From the NCBI GenBank assembly GCA_036877525.1, contig JAZGTH010000100.1:1893001-1957000 (forward strand): 64,000 nucleotides of DNA, given 5' to 3'. Of this stretch, positions 58,040-64,000 are shown one piece after another. Within the stretch, counting starts at the first letter, position 1, and each line of letters starts with the position of its first letter. The stretch comes from Chromobotia macracanthus. Its lineage: Eukaryota; Chordata; Actinopteri; Cypriniformes; Botiidae. Made by a program: the position numbers and the translations under genes. A model generated the notes under the pieces. It did no database searches, was not told the origin of the DNA, and saw nothing but the letters and a program-made list of their open reading frames with translations.

Positions 58040-60129
58040 GATTGCCAACAAGTGTCTTGAAAGTGTCAGAAACAGGGCAACATTTTAATAATGCACGGTA
58101 TTATAATATGTAACTGTCTCAGTTTGATACAGACAGACTAGAGGCTCAAGGGTTCGGGAGGCATAGAAATACCCACAACAATATCCGCCCTTTACTTATT
58201 GTCAATCGTTCATACAGTATGACTTGAATGTCCTTTATGTAAATGGTTAAAAACTCCCAGAGGATTCACTAACTAGGACAATGTCTTCTATATGTGGCAT
58301 CTATGCCCGTATGGGGAAAACTGTGATATCTCCAGCATGCAAGAGGGATTTCACAGTTGCATTATGAATAATGGCGTATCATTAGGCTGTGCATTCCCGG
58401 TACACGTTTAATCTTCCTACATTTGTCGCCTACATTTACTACTCACGTTACCAGTATGCAGAAACCGAAAAGTTCATCAACAAAAACAACGCGGTAAACA
58501 CTAAACCAGCCACGATCGTAAGGAAATAAAGACTTAATGTTGCACGGGAAGTGTTGCATTTACAACACAACATCACACCCACCTGTTAAACAGCAGCCGG
58601 CAGCTCCCGTTCACGGTGCTGGAACAGTCGCTCCCATGTTATGTGACTTATGAGGACTTGTACTCAATGGTTTTGATGAGCTTCTGCACCGGAAACACGA
58701 CACAGTGGAGTCCGCATCGGTGAAGTTAACCAAGAAGGGCACTAGGAAGTGGAGTCTTACATACTGCATGTAAACGGCCGAATAGGAATGGTGTTTTCCT
58801 GACTTTGTGACGTCATTGTAGAGTAACCCTTTCATTTCCTCTTGTAATGAGCGCCATACGATGGCATGCAGTTGTAGGGTAACCCACCCACCATTACTTT
58901 AGCCCCCCAAGTGTTTATTTTTAACAACTCTGTAACTTATTTTCTAATTTGTAATCTTTGATCTCACCCTACAGTTCTTACTACCATAATCCTCATCTTC
59001 AAGAAATGTTCACCGTCCGTCCTAAAGCTGGAAAACAATCAATGTTTGGCAATCAAGTCAATCATCTGTATGAGCAATATCAAGACATTATTAATATTGT
59101 AAATTGTATATCAACCAACATCGGCAGCGTTTTTGGAAGGTCTTAAATTTGCAGTTTTTGCCTAAAAGAAGAAGAAGCTTCACAAAGTTATCACGGTTTT
59201 TATTTTATAAATAGTATAGGAAGACAGTTGATTCAAGTTTTCAGAAAAGAAAATTAAATTGAATGTTAAAAAATAAATATACATCAGTCTCTGCTTTTTT
59301 CCTGTGAAGATTATACATTGTCTCAGAATAAATCACCACAATTTTTCTTTTCCCACTGTGATCAATTTACATGCCTTGTGTCACAAACTTTATTAACAGT
59401 GACAAAAAAAGTAGTTAAAACACTTAAATAGTGGTAAGAAAGAGATGTGTAAACCTTTTGTAGGTAAAACCTTAAACCCTTATTTTTACCCTTTTCATAT
59501 AAACCTGCATTACACATTAAAATCTTCAATTTTACAAATGAAAATCCCTGCTTTAGTAAGTTTAAAGGTGCAACCGTTAACAAATTCTTAGAGGTATCTT
59601 AAAACAAGAACATTTAGTCTCAATCAAGAGATGAAGGCCACATAAGGGAATATCAGGCAGATCTTTAACGTGTACTGTTAACACGTAAAGGCAATAGGCC
59701 TGCATTGCCCCCTCTCTCAAAGTGAAGACCCTTGTGCAACTGCGCTAAACCCATTAAGTTTTTGGCATGTCTGATTGCAGGCGTCCGTTCATAAAATCCA
59801 GTACCAACAGCTTAGCATATGATCATAAGAAGCTCTGCGCATTTTAACCTGCTGTTGCTTTTTACATTGTTTTAGTTTATCAACATTCATGCTCAGTTCC
59901 AGGGCCGTCAGGATCAAGTAATCAAATCCAGGAGGAAACATTCAGTGTGCCGGCGTGAAGATCTCCAAGACAAAGAAAACCTTTAAAAAACACCCAACAA
60001 CAACAAGAAGGCCCAGAGAGACAATGAACATGGCTACGAGTCTGACCTGAGGCACTGTCCCTATGACAATGCTCCAAGCCTCATGGGAAGAATACCCTTG
60101 TGTTCTCCGGTCACCAAAATCAATGCCAC
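58040..60129. other. zdhhc23 5' region and gramd1c 3' region
   Basis: Read on the minus strand, TTAACAG/gtgggtgtg with the donor at 58582 suggests a zdhhc23 non-coding exon from 58583 rightward in a CpG-containing stretch. The left-hand part of the gramd1c 3' UTR must lie just below 60130. No independent gene was recognised between them. The 99-codon frame at 59942-60241 is discussed under findings. Confidence 0.4.
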
Positions 60130-63100
60130 TTAACGCTGAGAGGAGGTTCTGTTGTAGACCTGAAAGTTCTGCTGAAGCACCACAAGAGAACTGCGTAGCT
60201 GTGGAGAGGAAGGGAGCAGTCACTGCCAGCAAAAACATCAAAACACATGAGACATCTCAGTCAAACCAGATACTATACAGGTTAAGTATAAGTATAATTG
60301 AACTTAAGTATAAGTTCAATTTATTTATATAGTGCTTTTCAAAGTGGCACACTGTTACAGAGCAGCTGTACAATATCCAAAATGAAAATATCCAAAAATA
60401 TTTAACAGTGAAAACTGAAATTGAAAATGAAAGAAAGAAGGAGAGAAAATTAGGAAGAGAAAAGGAAGAAAATTCAAAATTGACAAAATTAATAAACAAT
60501 GATAACACAATGTACAAAGCAAATGTTCTAAGCTCATATCAGCAGTCTCCCAGTAAGCAAGCCAACAGGGCAACATTACCAAGTATGACGACCTATTTGT
60601 TTTATCTGAGGACAAATTTTAATCTAATCTAAGATTCTAAAGCCTCTAGTCTAATACAGCCAGAGCCATATATACCTGTTCAAGAAGGTTAATGGAGTCT
60701 TGCAGTACCGCCCTCAGTAAGTGCACTTCCTCTCGACTTTTGAATGGCAGACCCTGTCGTGTCCCAAGATCAGATGACAAACTACAGCACACAGACAATA
60801 GTAAGCGTTAACATTCGCTTCAAAGAGGACCAAACATACAATGAGCAGCAATAAAAATACAATGTCCCCTGAAAGATCCCTTACCTGGATTCTGTTCTCT
60901 CTCTCATTCTGTGCTTGGTGCTCAGATACATACGGTGGGCGACATCTTCCATGGCCCAGAGTTTGAAGAACAACCCCAAGTTCAGAACTGTCAGAACAAA
61001 GAGACTGAGAGACAAAACAATGTTACGTTCATAAGTACCTTAAGATACCATGGTTAATATAAACATAACATCAAAGTAAATGTTAGCTTACATTAAGCTC
61101 ATCCCAATTACAATGGCAGTGACACTCAGTCTTTGTGTATTTTTTATGTCCACTGCACCTGTAATGTAAAATGCATTTCAGATATCACTGTTATAAGCCT
61201 AACATATGGAAAATGCATTTCAGATAGGTGTTACTGTAGCTGAATTGGTAGAGCATTGTGTTAGCAGTGCAAAGGTTGTGGGTTTGATTCCCAGGGAACA
61301 AATGTACTGATATACTAATAAAATGTACAGCTTGAATGCACTGTAAGTCACTTTGGATAAAAATGCCTGCCTAGTGCATTAATGTAAATGTTGATATCAC
61401 TGTTATAAGCCTAACATATAGAAGTTAGGCTTATAAAACATATAACACATTTCTGTGTTGATTTTGAGGAAAAAGTTTTGAGGGCCTGGTTGTAAGTTTT
61501 TTAAGATGTATCTGGTATCGAGAGACAGACATACTCTTGACATACTTTATCAATTCTGGCATTCAGAAAAACATGTATACCCATTGTGCCCCCTCTTTGA
61601 TCTGAGTCTGTGCTGTACTGTTTGCCCGGTTTCATATGTTCCTGTAGGGAGCGACTGTAAGTTCTTCGTCTTCTACGTAAACCACCCGCCTTCCCAGCAT
61701 CCTCGCTTCCTTGAGTCAGCTCCGCCTCCTCTTCAAGGAGCTCCGCCTCTAGGATGTGGTAAGGCAAAGAACATTGAAACAGCATTAATCTTGGAATTAT
61801 GCCCAGATTTCAAGGTCAGTGGATCGATTAGGAATATGGCTTTTGGAATCCCTGTAATTTGGTAATTATCAGGAGAAAATTGCCTTGCTGGAAATGGATC
61901 CAACCATTGGCACATGCTGCTAACATGCTGCCTTTACACTCCGATTTGGTCTGTGCTGTTCATTAATCGTTTGCTCCCTAACTCCATGACATACTATCCA
62001 TGGTCAAGAAGTTATTACAGCTTTTCTTTTCACAATCAATAACAGAACCAAGCACTCTATGGTTCTGCTCACTTTAATTGGACTGCAGTTATTATTTTGG
62101 GTAAAACGTTCTATCAACCCTTCTGTTCTGATTTGTACATAGACCTGGACTAAGCCTTGGTTTGCAGACTGGCAGGATGTTGGTGATGCACTACAACATC
62201 AGGAAATATAGACTTAAAAGACTAATCAGAGCAATGGGAAGTGTCATACAAGGCTTTGAGTGTAAGCAATTACTTTGTATGTTAGATATGATGTCTTGCT
62301 CTAGAGTTTCTGTATGTAATAAATACATCACCAGCAACAGAATAATAATACACAATGTTAAAATAAGAAATCTACTCTGCAACACTAAAAACCATGCAGC
62401 CTTAAAGTTTGTATTTTGTTTACTCAGCTTTAAAGTTGCACTTCGTAACTTTCACCTCTCTACCGCCATCTCTGTTTAAAACATAAAATTGGAGGTTACT
62501 TCACATACTTTGTTTTACTTATGTTGAAGTCAAATAAAGCCGAACTGACATTTCCTGGGAAATCGGACCCAACAGCTCAAATTATAAATCATTATTGTAA
62601 ACTTACCATTGCAAAATGGGATGAGATAAGAAGATCATGCTGAACACCGATCTGTTATGTATTTGCTCAATAACTGATTTTTGTTTATTAACCCAAAAAA
62701 GTTATGGATTACAGCTTTAAATGTTTTTAAGAGGTGAAATTCAAAATGCATTTGTACAATTTTAAATGCATTTGTGCAAATGTAAGGCAAAAGCCTAGCG
62801 TGGACACCTTTACAGAGAGTAAAACGGCATTATATTGTATTACCAAGATGTTTAAAATAGTCTTCTAGGCCACTCCATGAGTTTTTAGTGATAAAAGACT
62901 TCACAACACCCCAGGGCTGCTTTTTGTATATCACATCAGTGTAGATCCTGCACAGAGATAGAGAGATCCAGAGTTGTTTCCAAAAAGCCACATGTCAGCA
63001 CAAGAACAAAAACACAAGAGGGCAGCCATATAGATATAAAACCACTGCTCACCTGAGTCTGCACTTGTGTTTGGAGTGCCGAATGATGCAGTAGCGATTC

Positions 63101-63195
63101 TGAGTGTAGAAGTAATCATGATATGGAACATCATGTGTGTAGACCTCAGCACCTACCATGTAGTAATGACCTTCCCTTGATTCTTTATATAGTGT
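60130..63195 (-). CDS. gramd1c: GRAM domain-containing protein 1C (Aster-C), C-terminal half
   Basis: Seven phase-consistent exons (63053-63195, 62844-62947, 61581-61748, 61092-61158, 60885-61004, 60676-60781, 60130-60198) encode the last 258 residues. The first two cover the end of the VASt/ASTER sterol-binding domain (VYTHDVPYHDYFYTQNRY; YKKQPWGVVKSFITKNSWSG then LEDYF). A basic linker (GLRRRRRTYSR), the ER membrane anchor (VTAIVIGMSLILFVLTVLNL) and a C-terminal helix follow, ending YNRTSSQR. Aster proteins sit in the ER and move accessible cholesterol from the plasma membrane. The N-terminal GRAM domain lies right of the window. The acceptor of the 63195 exon (TTCTAG/ACACTATATAAAG) is embedded in a 12-copy minisatellite. 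The GRAMD1C assignment over 1A/1B rests on the C-terminal sequence and on the neighbour zdhhc23. Confidence 0.92.
61229..61393 (+). mobile_element. tRNA-derived SINE, copy 3 (full length)
   Basis: The head GTAGCTGAATTGGTAGAGC (A-box region) and GGGTTTGATTCCCAG (B-box region) resemble a tRNA. The tail TGCACTGTAAGTCACTTTGG leads to a TGCATTAATGTAAATG end. It is the best preserved of the three copies, within a gramd1c intron. Confidence 0.8.
62429..62720 (+). mobile_element. MITE family B, copy 3
   Basis: Ends TTTAAAGTTGCACTTCG and GGATTACAGCTTTAA enclose the family B body (TGTTGAAGTCAAATAAAGCC; CTCAAATTATAAATCATTATT). It lies in a gramd1c intron. Confidence 0.75.
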
Positions 63196-63583
63196 CTAGA
63201 ACATAGAGATTCATTCTTTATATAGTGTCTAGAACATACAGAGATTCATTCTTTATATAGTGTATAGAACATAGAGATTCATTCTTTATATAGTGTCTAG
63301 AACATACAGAGATTCATTCTTTATATAGTGTCTAGAACATAGAGATTAATTCTTCATATAGTGTCTAGAACATACAGAGATTCATTCTTTATATAGTGTC
63401 TAGAACATAGAGATTAATTCTTTATATAGTGTCTAGAACATAGAGATTAATTCTTCATATAGTGTCTAGAACATACAGAGATTCATTCTTTATATAGTGT
63501 CTAGAACATAGAGATTAATTCTTTATATAGTGTCTAGAACATACAGAGATTCATTCTTTATATAGTGTCTAGAACATACAGAG
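63181..63583. repeat. 12-copy minisatellite containing the gramd1c splice acceptor
   Basis: Units of 33 or 35 bp start TTCTTTATATAGTGTCTAGA at 63181, 63214, 63249, 63282, 63317, 63350, 63385, 63418, 63451, 63486, 63519 and 63554. The two lengths differ by AC in ACATAGAG versus ACATACAGAG and mostly alternate, suggesting 68 bp dimers. The first unit overlaps the true 3' splice site and first codons of the gramd1c exon, so every unit carries TTCTAG/ACACTATATAAAG on the minus strand. Confidence 0.95.
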
Positions 63584-64000
63584 CATAACAGATATCAGAG
63601 CATAAGCCACATACAAGCATAGAGTCATTAAAATTGCCGATTTTATATAATTATACACACAATTATACTATCATCTGATTGCAATTATTTGATCTTAGCA
63701 ATTGTTTGTGTGGAATTGTAAGTGTGAAATGATTGGGGTTAATTGAAATAGCAATAGATCAAACACTTTGTGCAGTAATTATATAACTACAGGTTATATA
63801 AACACAACTGTTTTAAACCAGTTAAAATTAAAATTTGTTAGAAGTGCCATAATGCAAGAGCTGAAAAGCCACAACAGGCTTAATTTCAGAGCCAAAATGA
63901 CAACACATTTGGTTTTAAATTAAATATTAATAGCATAGGCGTGATTTAGGTGATTTATCAGATTAACAAGTTAAAATTGTTAGTGACAGGCACTAATATC

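Noticed and set aside
61229..61310. Possible tRNA gene
   Set aside because: A- and B-box-like words are present, but the stem pairs are decayed and the downstream tail matches the SINE family, so it is a retroposon head.
63181..63583. CRISPR-like array
   Set aside because: Units are contiguous without unique spacers and the context is a vertebrate gene. It is a minisatellite.

Overview
The window looks like nuclear DNA of a teleost fish, most likely a cyprinid. Genes are split into short exons with GT-AG introns, the background is AT-rich, and introns and spacers carry tRNA-derived SINEs, MITE families with terminal inverted repeats, and long (TA)n/(GATA)n tracts of a kind familiar from cyprinid genomes. 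No bacterial, phage or CRISPR features are present. Exons were assembled by hand from reading frame, splice dinucleotides, splice phase and remembered vertebrate families; no alignment was run.

Layout: (1) 1-852, minus, 5' part of mix23 (ccdc58). (2) 1325-3290, plus, fam162a, head-to-head with mix23 and with an apparent phase break between its third and fourth exons. (3) 5602-9805, minus, complete kpna1 (importin alpha-5; 13 coding exons, 538 aa), with an NRF1 palindrome in its upstream CpG-rich region and a decayed hAT-type BED-finger fragment between. (4) 13291-13844, plus, a single-domain rhodanese gene (tstd1-like) whose first coding exon could not be fixed, flanked by two perfect CTCF core matches. 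(5) 16880-25401, plus, drd3, the dopamine D3 receptor (7 coding exons, 453 aa). (6) 25402-36650, an 11 kb spacer with MITEs and a striking GACC/GACA array. (7) 36651-43732, minus, qtrt2 (8 exons, 407 aa). (8) 44382-53770, plus, ccdc191 (16 exons, 891 aa), sharing a short divergent promoter region with qtrt2. (9) 54968-58039, minus, zdhhc23 (4 coding exons, 426 aa). (10) 60130-63195, minus, 3' half of gramd1c (Aster-C), ending upstream in a 12-copy minisatellite grown from the gene's own splice acceptor.

The gene order matches two blocks on human chromosome 3q: MIX23-FAM162A-KPNA1 (3q21.1) and DRD3-QTRT2-CCDC191-ZDHHC23-GRAMD1C (3q13.31). Here they are adjacent. The genes do not form one pathway. 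They cover mitochondrial biogenesis and stress (mix23, fam162a), nuclear import (kpna1), sulfur transfer (tstd1-like), dopamine signalling (drd3), queuosine tRNA modification (qtrt2), an uncharacterised coiled-coil protein (ccdc191), protein palmitoylation (zdhhc23) and ER sterol transfer (gramd1c).

No wholly new gene system was found. The strongest unusual structures are the splice-acceptor minisatellite in gramd1c, a GC-AG first intron in ccdc191, a duplicated splice donor in zdhhc23, the broken phase in fam162a, and the GACC/GACA mosaic array.
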